A stretch of 64,000 bases of DNA from Ailanthus altissimus (taxonomy: Eukaryota > Streptophyta > Magnoliopsida > Sapindales > Simaroubaceae), in NCBI GenBank assembly GCA_946807835.1, contig OX327699.1, positions 21,068,014 through 21,132,013 on the forward strand. Reading direction: 5' to 3'. Shown here piece by piece: positions 35,183 through 47,363 of this stretch; position 1 is the stretch's first letter; every line of letters starts with the position of its first letter. Below the pieces are notes generated by a model. The model had not been told where the DNA came from and made no database searches. It saw only the letters and a program-made list of their open reading frames with translations. The translations under genes and the position numbers were made by a program.

Positions 35183-37906
35183 TTAGTGCATGGACAATAA
35201 ACTCTTCAAAGGTTTAGTCTTGCGTATATGACCTATCGAATTGACAAGATCCTTGCGGGTGCAAACAGGAAACATGTTGATGTTCTGAAGCACTTTCAAT
35301 CGCCATAGAACATATGGGAAGCTCAGCTGATCCCGAGATGTGAATCGAACCACCTCATTAAACCAGAGGCACATGAACATATTTGTTAATGGTGTGTGCT
35401 CCCTCACAATGACAGATGCTTCAGATAGAGCTGCACATTTCAACAAATGATGATGAAACACAACCAACTGAAAAAGGAAAATATTAAGAAAGTTCAATAG
35501 CACAAATGCATTTATTTTATTAGTATAAATGATTTTCTAGTAAACCGCACCTTTCTTTCCATTGAATCTCCTGTCCTCAGGGAGGCCATCATGGCGGTAT
35601 TGAGCCATCTGCACATCAACTTCTTCTGGAGTAGCTTTGTGTTTCTGAACAACAGCCTTTGCCTCATCATACACATTACTGCGAGCTCCATGCTCTGAAA
35701 TCGCAAGCACAGAATTTGAACGCCAAAGAAGGGCTTCCAGCACACTTAAAGGATCTCTCCTGAATTGAGACTTTGAGTCTACCCAAATAGAGTACTTTGC
35801 CTGAGGAAAGAGACGATGGGCCAACATCTGATGACAGCATACACAAATTAAATCAGAATAAATGTGCTCAGATGAACTTACAAACCATACATATTAAACA
35901 AACAAAATGTCTTTCCAAAGGTTTATCTAGAGTCCATGAATGACATGATGGCTGATAATCACATCAAGAGCATTTTATATCAGCTTTACCTGGGGAAGAA
36001 ACATCCTTATGTGTAACTCATACCTTTGGAATTTTACCATTCAACCTTTGGTCTATGAAAGGAAGATCCTTTACAACCACAATGCGCCATTTCCCAATAA
36101 ATCCATCATCATCAATTTTATTGCCCTCTGATTCCTGAGCTGCAAGGGTAATTTCATCCCAAAATGCAACATAGCAAACCTGAATCCATATAGTATATTG
36201 CACATGAGAATTGTGGGCATGTAAGCTAGCAAGTCTAAAGTGTCATATATGCTAACCTTGCGAAGTGATGCCTGTAACATTCCAATTGGTTGATAAAGAC
36301 CATCTCCTCCACCAAATGCACAAGTAGACACCACAACTTTGCAATTTTGCATATAACCTTTGTCCTCAACTGAAATTCTAAACCCCCCATGTTCATTATT
36401 AAACCCACAATGTATTTCAGCAGTTTCTTTCACCTGTAAGTAAAAGATTTTGAAAGTATATCAACAACTACGCACATAAAAGAAGCAAAATCATATGAGA
36501 AAATGTTAATCTCACATATTGACAACTCTTCTTTTACAGTTGAACATTTAAATGAAAGCAATCAACTAAAATCCTAAACATGGTCAAAGTTCCTAACCTT
36601 GAAACTTTCCTCTCTCTGATCAAGAGTTTGCTCTCCTGTAAATAAATTAAATCTTGTGCCTTCACTGGGTTGTCGGGTGAGAGTATTGTTTCCTCCTACA
36701 TAAGGTAGGCTATTTCCTGATAAGTAAACCACTTTCTTTACAGGACCACTTGATTCCTGATTCAAAGGAAGATCAAGATGCTCAAGTTCTTCAGGAGATA
36801 ACAGCTTCAAGCAACCTGATAGGATCCATAAAAGTGAGCCATAAGCTGAAATATTCTTAACATCTGTTATATAATACATGACAAGAGATTAAAAATATGG
36901 AAAAAGATCCCAAGCACGACAACCATATTTATTCTTTACAACCAAAATCCCAACTATTACAATTCAATAATCTCATTAATACCCAAAATCCCAACATAAA
37001 ATCTATTTTACTTTCTCTAAAGAATGTTAAAGTGATGCAATTGTTGCAAGTGTCATCTTCCCCCACTTCAACAAGTTGTATGCTTTATCATAATAAGAAA
37101 CTCTTTTCAATAATTTTCCCCCTAACTCTCTCTCCCACTCTTAAAAAAAATTTCTGTTCAGCTCCCTCTCTAAATTTACAAGCAGGTGCAGCACTGTTCA
37201 ATTCATAAATAACTAACAAGAAACACTTCATTGATACTCATTATCACACTTATAAGTTCAAATTTTAAACAAATAAGCACTTAGCATAGCATTCTAGTTA
37301 ATGGCATTTAATCACTACATACTAATGCTGAAATAACAGTTTCCCTCTCTTAAAATTATCACCGCAATCTGAACCATTGGGAAATAACCAGAACCCTGTA
37401 TAAAATCTTATATTGCAGGCATGTTCTATAATTCTCTTATCACGGAATTCAATTATCTTCTATGCAATGCTGAACTTCACTTATAACAAACACATAAAGC
37501 TAAATGAAAAAAAGGCTAAAAGTAACCGCTTACGTTCTCTGACACCGTGAACGACTTTCGTAACGGGATCAAGCCGATTCAAAGTTGACTCCCAATTCTT
37601 CTCCGGACTCCATTTCGGTTTCTTCAACTCCTTAACTTCGGACTTCAATTCACCGTCCTCCGATTTTACAACAAAACTCGGTTTCCTCCCAATTCTGGTG
37701 GCCTCAAAGAGGAGCAATCCAACTGCAAAAGCAAAGATCAGGACCGTCCAGTACTTCACAAAAAACCTAACAACTCGCCGAGTTAACTCGTTGTTAACTC
37801 GGTGGCTGCTGTTTTTCTTTCGCTTTTTGCGGACTCGGACTCGCATCTGCCCGAGCTCGTCCGAGTCATCGTCGGAGATTGAGATTGATATGCTGCTGTT
37901 GAACAT
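35183..37906 (-). CDS. DUF616 (MUCI70/TOD1-like) type II membrane protein
   Basis: Six exons in one frame: 37906-37534, 36815-36598, 36433-36257, 36179-36024, 35827-35551 and 35430-35183, giving 482 residues. The ATG at 37906 is the first in frame. A basic segment (RVRVRKKRKK, about residues 22-31) precedes one membrane helix (about 48-68, WTVLIFAFAVGLLLF), so a type II Golgi topology is likely. The C-terminal two thirds form the DUF616 domain, with CGFNNEHGGF, VVVSTCAFGGGDGLYQPIG and WVDSKSQFRRDPLSVLE, the latter (from about residue 323) looking like a sugar-nucleotide DxD-type motif. Known family members include MUCI70, implicated in pectin of seed mucilage, and TOD1, reported as a ceramidase; the activity of this member is not settled. 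No break is visible. Confidence 0.9.
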
Positions 37907-40900
37907 TGAAGAGGACGTCGGCGTGAGGAACAGTAACTGCAAGAATTGCAGCGATCGGATCGGATAAAATATGTGCGTGATAATAATATAAAAGCAATTT
38001 CTAAATTGAGAATTTGGGGAGTGAGGGTTTATCGAGGTGAAATTGTAAATCTGAAGTGATTCGAGAGTTATAATCGCACTGGAAGTTCACTCTACTTAAG
38101 CTGAGCCCGCTCAAATTTCCTTCACTCGACAAGAAAAATATTTTGGGCATCTGTAACGGGATTTGATTGCGTAACGTGCGTTGCAGCGGTTCCCGTTATT
38201 TCCCGTCGTTTTTTGGAAACTGTATTTCGTTTTATAAATTTCAAAAAGCAAGGTATGAACGGCAGGTCCCGTATTTTGGCAAAAACGATAAAAAAAAATT
38301 ACTTTTTTTAATAAATATTTATATTTAAACTAAATGACATTTAAGCACTCAATGCATGTCCAAGTGGTACAATTTGTATATTTTTTCAATTATTCGGTAA
38401 AATTTGTAAAGTTATTGTGTAATAGACAATTATTTAATTAAATTTAAAAAATTTATTGTATGATAAACATTTATTTAGTTAATTTTAAAATTTGTAATGT
38501 ATTTTGACTGTTATTATAATATGATAAATGTATCAAAAAAATGACATTAACATTTTTTTTTGTCAAATATTTTATTAAATTATTTGACTGTGTTTGATTT
38601 TATTAAATAATTATTACCCACTTTCTAAATTATTACAATAACTTTGATTAAGTTTAACTCTTAATTAAATGTCCATCATAATCTCACCAAATTATTACTT
38701 CTTTTTTATCATAATATTATTATAGAAAAAGCATATAAATATATTTTTGTTATTATTGTTTTAATATTTATATTATTTTAATATAATATATATTTATAAT
38801 TTATTTTAAATTATTATTTTATAAAAGTTAACAATGTGTAATACATTTTAATTTTTTATATATTGAGTATATGTCTAATACTTTTACATATATAACATAT
38901 TTTTATTTTATATTTTATAATAAATTATAAATTAATATTAAAAAAAATGTCATCCACTACCACTGGTCGTTGGCAATTGTCAGGTGTCGTCACTAGCAAC
39001 TTCGGCGAACAGTAACCAATAATTTACTGATGAAATTATTAGATTAAAAATTTTATAATTTATATAAGAAATATTATTATAAATATTTTTTAAGTATTTT
39101 TTAATATCAATAAAATTTATTAATTTAAAAAGTAAATAATAATGTCTAATCATTAAAAAAATATTTCATTAAATTTAATCAAATTTGTGTTAAAAATATA
39201 AAATAATTAAATTACCTTTTTAAACATCAAAAAGTGATAAAATAATTATTCTTTCCTGCACAATAAACGAAAAATTATTTTTTATCAAAAAATTCAACTT
39301 TTCAATCACAAATTAATAATATTTTTTTCTTTTTTCTTTTTTTAAATTAATAAATAATAATTGCAGAAAACTGCTAGGTGAACTCCTTTCTTAATTAAGA
39401 GTTCACTTATTAAAACTCTTAATAATAAATTAAAAAACTCTTAAAAATAAACGAAAAAACGAAAAAAAAAAAGAGGTTGTTCACTTATTAAAAGACGAAA
39501 GTTTCTGGGCTTGAATGGCGGTTTTTTGTTCTAAAATTTCAGAGGCAGTTTTCCGTTCTAAAATTTTCGTGCGGTGGTTCTCAGCGATGTTTTCGGCAAA
39601 TCGGGCAATGGTCCTCTGAAATTTAACGAACGAACGGTGGTTTTCGGCGAATCGGGCGATCAATGCCGGCAGCGAACTGCAGAACTACCAGATCGAACCA
39701 TGGATTAAAGGGATTAGTTGATTTGTATTTTAGAGCAAAATTTCGCATTTTGTAAAACTGTCGGCGTTTTTTTTTTTTGTGCTTTTTTGCAGAACTGCAA
39801 AATTGCAATTGCATTTTAGAGCAAAATTTCGCAAAGCCATCTAAATCCTCATAAGATCTTTTCTGTAGGTTCTGATGGTCTCAATCAACATTTCTTGTTT
39901 CAGGAACTTGGCAACACTGAAAGTGGAAAATAATATATAATTTTACACTCAATTTATCAATACAGGTTTTGATGAATTCTAAAATTCATCAAAAATATTT
40001 TTTGAAAAAAAGTGAAGTTGAAAAAATATAATAACTTCACATGAAAAAGCTGTGCCGAATCATCCTCAATTAATTATCCACAAAAAGGAAAAATAAAGAG
40101 TAATTATAACCATTAGCCATAGGCAAGTGAAGAAAAGAAAAAATTCGAGAAACTAAAGAGCACTTGAAGGTTGAAAGTTTCAGGTCTTCAACTTAGACCA
40201 TTTTTGAAAGTTTCAGCAGCAACTATTTTTGAAAGTTTCAGCAACCATTTTTAAAAGGTTTAAGGTCTTCAAAAGATTGCAAGGCGGCGGAGACGGACGA
40301 ACGGCGCGGCGGCGAGATGGTTGCTGCTCCCACTGATTAGCGGCAACCATCTATGGCCGCTGAAACAGTGGCCTTTGTGTTTTTTTTTTTGGTTGATTTT
40401 TATTTTATTTATTTTATAATTATTTTTTTAAGAAAATTAAATGTTTAGATATAAGGTATATTTGAATAAAAGGATAAATGTATTTAAATATGAAATAAGT
40501 GCTATTTAAATAAAATAATAATAAAATGATAATATTATTATTTTTTTAATTAATTTTAATAAAAAATTTAATAATTAAACATTAGTATTTATTTTTTAAA
40601 TTAATAGATATTATTAATATTAAATTATATTTTAAAAATATTTATAATAATATCTTTTATATAATAATAGTGTTATTTTCAACAACAAATGCACAGAAGT
40701 GAAAAAAAAAATAGAGAAGAGCTTTAACCATTGTAATATTGTTATCAAATAACAAAGCTTTAAGCTGCACTGCTGCTCACATCAAATTAATTAATGGTCA
40801 GTAACTCTAATAAAGGGGGTGAGAACCTCCAATTATCAACATTTAATGGTGAAGTCACAATGACCATTGCACTTATCCTCACTTGGCACCCATTTATTTG

Positions 40901-41566
40901 TTATGTTGTTAAAAATAATTTTATTATTATGTAGATTGTAAATTTTATAATTTAATAGTGTCTCTGATGAGTTGATCGATCTGTCGGTCTATAATCACAA
41001 GATGCTTTTTTTTTTGTTTATTTATTGTGTTTATTAATAATATATTAATAAATTTTTAATTAAATATATATAACTTTTTTTTAAAAATTAAATACATGCA
41101 ACTGACTATAAAGTGTCATGTATCCCTAAAAAATTATATAAAAAATACATGAAAATTATAAATATATCCATATCTCTTAAAATTTAACAAAAAAAAATAT
41201 TAATAACATTTATTTTTAAAATAGGGATTTGTTTATTATTATCGCTAAACTTTAGGGGTCAAGCTTAGGGTACCCCAATTAAAAAAATTTATATATTTTT
41301 TATATTAAATAATACTTTTATATTTAAAATATAAAATTCTTGCTAGTCGTATAATTTTAATTTATTTATTAAAAAATAATTTTTTAATAAATTGAAAGTA
41401 GCAAAATGGCAAAAAAAAAATCTTTTGGAAATCCAAGGCTTACAAGGGTTGCGGGCCTAACCCAACACTCATGAACCGTATTTGGCACCAATGAGCGTAC
41501 ATGTTATAAATTCACGGAGTAATAACTGAAAATTCTGCACACAAAAAAAAAAAAAAAAAGGCTCTG
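37907..41566. other. AT-rich intergenic region with G/C islands
   Basis: The right side of the DUF616 start should hold its promoter (37907-38200). Beyond it the sequence is AT-rich and non-coding. Two islands stand out: 39490-39720 with repeated 'TTCTAAAATTT' and 'GAATCGGGC', and 40270-40375 with 'GGCGGCGGAGACGGACG' and a perfect hairpin GATGGTTGC/GCAACCATC. They may be remnants of transposons, but I could not assign them. Confidence 0.45.
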
Positions 41567-42060
41567 TCCGACCTAAAGCACAATCACACAAACAAACAAA
41601 TTCAGTCACATTTGAGAACTGCAAGTATATCATGCCACAAAAGAAGGTACTTATGTCAACGTATACTTACAATTGTTGCAAAAGCAATGACCGCAATCCA
41701 TGGAAGTAGCTTCACGGGGAGACACGTTGTCAAAGCAAATATTGCAGGAGTTCAAGCTTGATGGAAATTGGGAATTTGAGGAGTGGTGATCTTACACCTG
41801 CTGGAGCAAATAACTTATCTTTGCCATACTCTACGAGCACGGCTAGCACTTGTTCTACATCCCATAGGTTCGTGCATGGTGTTCCTTCAATGATAGGAAG
41901 TCCATTATTCTTTGCAAGTCCTCCCTCTGCAGGGTTTAATATCAAAACATTTAACGAAAATCTACCATAACTGGAGTATTTTTCCAAAATAAGAACACTC
42001 TGGAATTATATTAGCGATGTACTTTATCTGTGCAGCCAATAGAGATTCTTTTGTTATTAC
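41567..42060 (-). pseudogene. Partial ARIADNE-type E3 ligase gene copy 2
   Basis: This second partial copy of the ARIADNE gene includes the start of exon 4 (near 41567-41575), intron 3, an exon-3 equivalent (41926-41671) and exon 2 (about 42060-42030). The exon-3 equivalent reads REDLQRIMDFLSLKEHHART, then loses about 16 bases relative to the parent. It resumes with LAVLVEYGKDKLFAPAGV, shifts again, and ends with an intact half RING (SCNICFDNV, MDCGHCFCNN) and a GT donor. Introns are retained. Several changes relative to the parent show it is older than a simple recent duplication. It cannot encode a full ligase. Confidence 0.85.
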
Positions 42061-43543
42061 CTGCAAAAGAAAAAGGGAAAGAAAAATATGCTTCTGTTAA
42101 TGAACTCTATTTCACACGGAGAAAGACTTCAACAAAATAACAGAGGTTTTTTTTTTTTTTTTCTTTTGAAGCACCACAATAACATAAGCTTAAACATTGA
42201 TATTGACTCAAACTTGAGTCATCAATCTGGATAAGTAAAACATTGTCATCCCAGCCAGCTTGCCAGTGACCAATACAATATTCAACTTGCATTTTTATAA
42301 TTTTATATGGTGTTAGAAAGCAACATAAATACCCTATTAGCTCACTTGACTGCGTCAACAGTCAAATTAAATGGACTCTTGCCTTTGGTTTGGTAGCCAA
42401 CATTTTTAACTTCTATTCTAATTCTATCTATTGAGACTCGAAGAAAATAGTTCCGGTCAAAAACGCTCTGGTGAACTCCTCGTACTGAGTACTAACAACA
42501 AGCTGTGAGAAGGAAAACTAACGTGACAAACAAATTTGCTTTACATATAAAACCAACACAGTGTTGTAGCTACAAATATGATCCTGACACTGTTTGGTTT
42601 GGTTTTGAATAAAGATGTGAAGTCCTCTTTCTGCAAGGGGCAAATTCTTTTAATTGGAAGTTAGATTTTTATCCTGTAGTGACAGACACTCGGAAGTTTT
42701 CCCAGAAATCGATAAATTCTGCCTTGTTAGTGCTCTATTCAACCGGCTTTCTTTAGTTGTCCAGGTCTGATCACTTCACATCAACTCAGTAGAAAGCTAG
42801 ATTGCTACATTGATTCCACTAATTTAATTATCGTTGTATATGCGTAATTGAAAGCATGGAAAAAAAGCGATAGGATTTTTAGAAGTATTCCTGATTGGTG
42901 AAAAGATTTTTTGAGTCATTTATCCGCCAACAGATCCAACCGTTGTAGTTAGAATCACAATTCCCAATCCAGTGCAACAAATCCACTACTTCAATCTCCA
43001 TGAATGGGTGCAGGCATGATTTGATTCTCATTCACAATTTTCAAATCCACAGGACTTGAATTCTAAGTTATGAATAGTTGATGAACATATAAGGCTTCCA
43101 TTAAATTCAATACGGATAATATAGCCGAGGCTGCGTACAAGAAAAAAAATCTAAAAATAACTAGAAGTTATGGTGAACTAAAGAGCAAAACACAACTTGA
43201 TTGATGGAAAGTATTGAAGTTCGCAAAAATGAAAATTGATGATAGGCAAAGTAATAGGTATATCTTTGCTTAAATGTAACTTGAACTGGTAGAAAAGGCC
43301 ACATTGAGCTACGAATATACATCTCAATATGAAATGAAGATTCCCTATTGCGCGGAGCAGGATGCCAGTTAATATCGATAATATTGTTGTGGTTGCTGCC
43401 TACATTATTCCTCCTACAAAAAAAAGCCATAAACAAAACATTATAACTAAGCTACCATATATCAGATTAAAAACAAATTATTAGATTGAAGTCATTCTGA
43501 AATTGGTACCATTAATACCTGTGTTATTTCCCATATCCATGAT
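42061..43543. other. Intergenic region 3' of the ARIADNE gene
   Basis: No gene was recognised between the partial copy and the intact gene. A T-rich run lies at about 42147-42165. The part near 43543 should be the 3' untranslated region of the intact ARIADNE gene. Confidence 0.5.
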
Positions 43544-46500
43544 TTAACAATTAGGAAGTTCTGAGGCTTTCTTCACACCATTTGACTTGTAAGGAACTAT
43601 TTCATGAACTGAATGCTTGAGTGAACCCAATAGAACAGTCTCAATACATTCATACCTGCATATGCCCAAGTAACGTGCATGAGTTAAATATACAGTAGTT
43701 ACAGACGTCTAGATAATTCAATTAAAAAAAATCTAGTTATCTTTCATAATGTTGCAAATGAATTTTTCTTAAGATTCATATTAAAACCTAGTCAAAAGTG
43801 AATATCAACAATCAATTGCAAGAGTAAGTGTTTTATCTATATACTGCTATCAGAATTGTGTGGCCATATCTTGGGTTGAAATCCTACTAAACATAATTCT
43901 AGGAACAACATACACATGGGGTTAAAGACGGAGGGGCACACTCACAGATTTCGACAAAGATTATCTGTGGTCACAGAAATAGCAATGATCCTCAATCTCA
44001 AATCCTTGAGTTCATCCTCAGAGTATGAATCAAAATTTTCTTCTAAAAACAATGAAAGCTTCTCAATGTTTGCCTCAAACTGCTGCTGTTGGTCCTCAAA
44101 CAAGTTCTGTTTTATTTCCCTTTCTTCCTTTGTCATTTCGTCTGCAAAAAGATCATCACCAAACATGTAATATGCAAATGGGTAGGAATATGAAAGAACC
44201 CGCCTTGATCTGAAGAGCCTATTGAGTCCATTTGCTATCCAACGGAAGTCTTTAGATGACGTTTCCCTATCCTCCAGTCTGATTACTTTATCCTCTATGG
44301 TTTCTATCATTTTAGATTCAAGCTTAAAAGAATCTTTATGAGCTTCGTAGCGATTGTGATAGTGAATGTATCGCTCAAGATTCCGCTTTGCAGACATAAT
44401 TTTCTCTTCATACTCTTCTTTGTATCTCCCACAACTGTGACCAGCAATAGTAGTCCAAGTATGTTCTTTACCAGTGGCACCACCACAAAGCCAACTGCAT
44501 GAACAAGGGAGTTCGAAAACATTTTTTAACCTTGTTATCAGTAACTAAATAAATAGATTAGTGGTCAAGTCTACAAGATAAACTAATTCTCAAAATCGTT
44601 ATCAAAGTAACAAGATAAAAGAACTAGAGCATGCTTTATTAATTGATAGTAATTGGTATAATTACATCAATAGATTCACTTTTGTGAGACCCAAATGCAA
44701 CCACATTTAAACTGTAGTCATTCATATCAGGGCGCAATCAGGAAATGTGGCTGGGCCTGGGAAATTTTGGTAGTAAAAGAGTATTTACCAAGATCTCATT
44801 TAAAGTCCCTGACATGAGCAAAGGAAGCAAAATGCTGCCATCTTTTATATAGGTGGCCTAGAAATCCCCGACTACTTTGAAAAACAATATCTTTGATATA
44901 AACATGACAAAGAGGCAGAACTCTGGACATGTTGTTCAACAATATAGAAGGCCGCCAATGGCACGTGACTAGAACAAAAAGCGCAGCCCAGATATAGAGC
45001 TAATATAGTTAAAAGATAATAAAAGTCCAAACCCAGAACAAGGTCAGGTAACTACAATGTAAACCTGAGATGTAGTCATAAAGAAGCAAATAATTACCCA
45101 GTCAAATGTACAAGCATGTTATCACCCCCCATCCCGACCACTTGTATACTTTTCAAACATGCACAAAGAAAGAAAATAGTGAAAATGGAGGAGATAAAGA
45201 CAAGAAAATCTCACCAAAATGCTTGCCCACAGACACAGGATACAAGGTTGCACCCTCCATTCTTTTCAACTTGCTTTTGACATTTTGGGCAAGGTTTACT
45301 GTAGACTGAGATCCAATTAACTGTCTCAGATTCATCCTGGCATTTCTTGGACCAGAGTTCCCACATCAGACATGAACAAGGTGAGTGCGCTTCAGATGCA
45401 CAATTAAAACAAAACTGCAATCCACATGTACATTCAACCTCACAAAGTTCATCCACCTCAATTCGTATAGCATTTCCACAATGTGGGACACTAGGGCACC
45501 ATTTAACTCTTCTATTATCCTCAATATATGATTCTAACAGGAAACGATCAAATTTTTCGGCCAGATCAGAATCTCTAGCATTAACTAAATTTCTGATTTT
45601 TGCTTCATCACAGATAGCATTGCACTCGTGTGCCATGCACCTAATGCGTCTACTTTGGCCCTCATTAATCTTCACAATAAAATGCTCTGTCCAACCTAAG
45701 CATAATCACCAAATTAGAAATTCAGTCTCATTCTCTCCAGGCACCTTAAAGACACATAATTGCATATGGAGAACTGAACATGGATGATATAAAATCTTCA
45801 ACTAACTGCAGTTTCTCAATCTATTTTCCGTTTTTGCTTAATATCTGTTATATTTTAATTCTGAATGCCACAAATATTCCTAGTTCCAGCAATTCCACCG
45901 TTGGTTATTACCAGACCAATTTATAGTGCAGATTTATATCTATTTAACTTGTCTGTAAATATTCTTTCCAAGTGAGTATATGCATCTGATAAAGAAGGTT
46001 ATTGTTCTGACATTAACATGAGTTTACCAAAGCTTAAAAGCAGATGATGTAACGCTTTGTTAAGAGAGGTTGCTTTAGAACTTTAGAAAATTCTTAATCA
46101 AAGGATGCCACAAGGGAAGAACATTCTTATCAACATACTTACAACTATTGCAAAAGAAATGACCACAGTCCATAGTGGTAACTTCCTGGGGAGAGACCTC
46201 ATCAAAGCAAATATTGCAGGAAAGGCTGGATGATAATTGGGATTGGGAAATGTCATCAGTCTCCACAACTGTTACACCCGCTTCTGCCAATAATCTATCT
46301 TTGCCATGCTCAACAAGCACAGCAAGCACTTTTTCAACGTCCCAACGATAATGGATAAGTAAGGTTCGTGCATGGTGTTCCTTCAGTGATAGCAAGTCCA
46401 TTACTCTTAGCAAGTCCTCCATCTGCAGGGCTCCAGATTTATACAAAGTCACTTGTTAATAAAGAAAAATAAAAGATAACGTAATAGCAACCTCAGAAAG

Positions 46501-47363
46501 ATAGTCACAGTGGATGATTGACCTGTGCAGCCAAGAGTGATTCTTTTGTAATTACCTGCATCCGAGGAGGGTAAAAAAAGGAAACAAAAATAAGAAAAAA
46601 TGCAGATCAACAATAAAGTAAATAACGGAAAATTTGGAACCCATCCAGAACAACTAATTTTGTCCATGCAATGCGTCTGGTAAGTTGAAGAGAATTTCCT
46701 AGCCCTAACTTGCTGAATAGGAAGATAATAAATTTAAGACAGAGATCGCCAAAGGAGGGGGGAAAAAAAAAGCCTATCCGATTACCAAGAATCAAACTTC
46801 AACAGGAAAAAAAAAAGTCCTGTTCATAATAACCAAATTTGTTCGAATAATTAATCAATTGCAAACAGGAGATCAAAATTAATTATACAACACTAGTTGC
46901 AATAGCAAAAAATGGAAAACTTTTAGACTGGAAAAAAAAAAAGTGATCCATCCGATCGCTGTATAAGAAAATAAAAATCTCATAAAATTTAACAAATAAC
47001 CAAGAAAACCAATGAAAAAGTTCCACCTTTTCATTTAATTGTTCGCAAAACAATTAAAATATTTGAACACTCAAACAAAATTCTCCAATTACCACATCCG
47101 GTTTAGTATAAGAAAATTCGCATTTCCATGGGACTCGAAATTCATTTCTTTTATCACTCTTCTATTTATCCATTCTCTCAAGAATCAGCACGATACCGTA
47201 CCTTAGTCGATGGACAATAAGATTGGGCCAAATACAACTCCGCCTCGTCAGCTTGAAGCCCGTCCGCATTATTATCGCCATCGTCATCATCAAAATCGCC
47301 ATCATCGTCGTCTTCGTAACATGAATAATCATAATCATCGTCACTGCTTCTGTAATTCCCCAT
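43544..47363 (-). CDS. ARI: ARIADNE-type RBR E3 ubiquitin ligase
   Basis: RBR ligases take ubiquitin from an E2 onto a cysteine of RING2 and pass it to a substrate. Six exons join in frame: 47363-47202, 46555-46523, 46422-46143, 45695-45215, 44494-43946 and 43655-43544, giving 538 residues, in the range of the plant ARI1/ARI2/ARI3 group. Residues 1-54 are very acidic (Asp runs). A UBA-like segment follows (MEDLLRVMDLLSLKEHHART, from 66). RING1 begins at about 134 (CNICFDEV) and is split by intron 3. The IBR is in exon 4 (WCPSVPHCGNAI, CTCGLQFCFNC). RING2 (CPKCQKQVEKNGGCNLVSC, from 294) keeps the expected catalytic Cys, about residue 307. The Ariadne helical domain follows in exon 5 (YHNRYEAHKDS, RRVLSYSYPFAYYMFGDDLF). 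The ATG at 47363 is the only in-frame one with the family N-terminus. No break is visible. Confidence 0.93.

Noticed and set aside
37907..37942. Longer N-terminus for the DUF616 protein from 37942
   Set aside because: The upstream frame begins with TTG, not ATG; the first ATG is at 37906.
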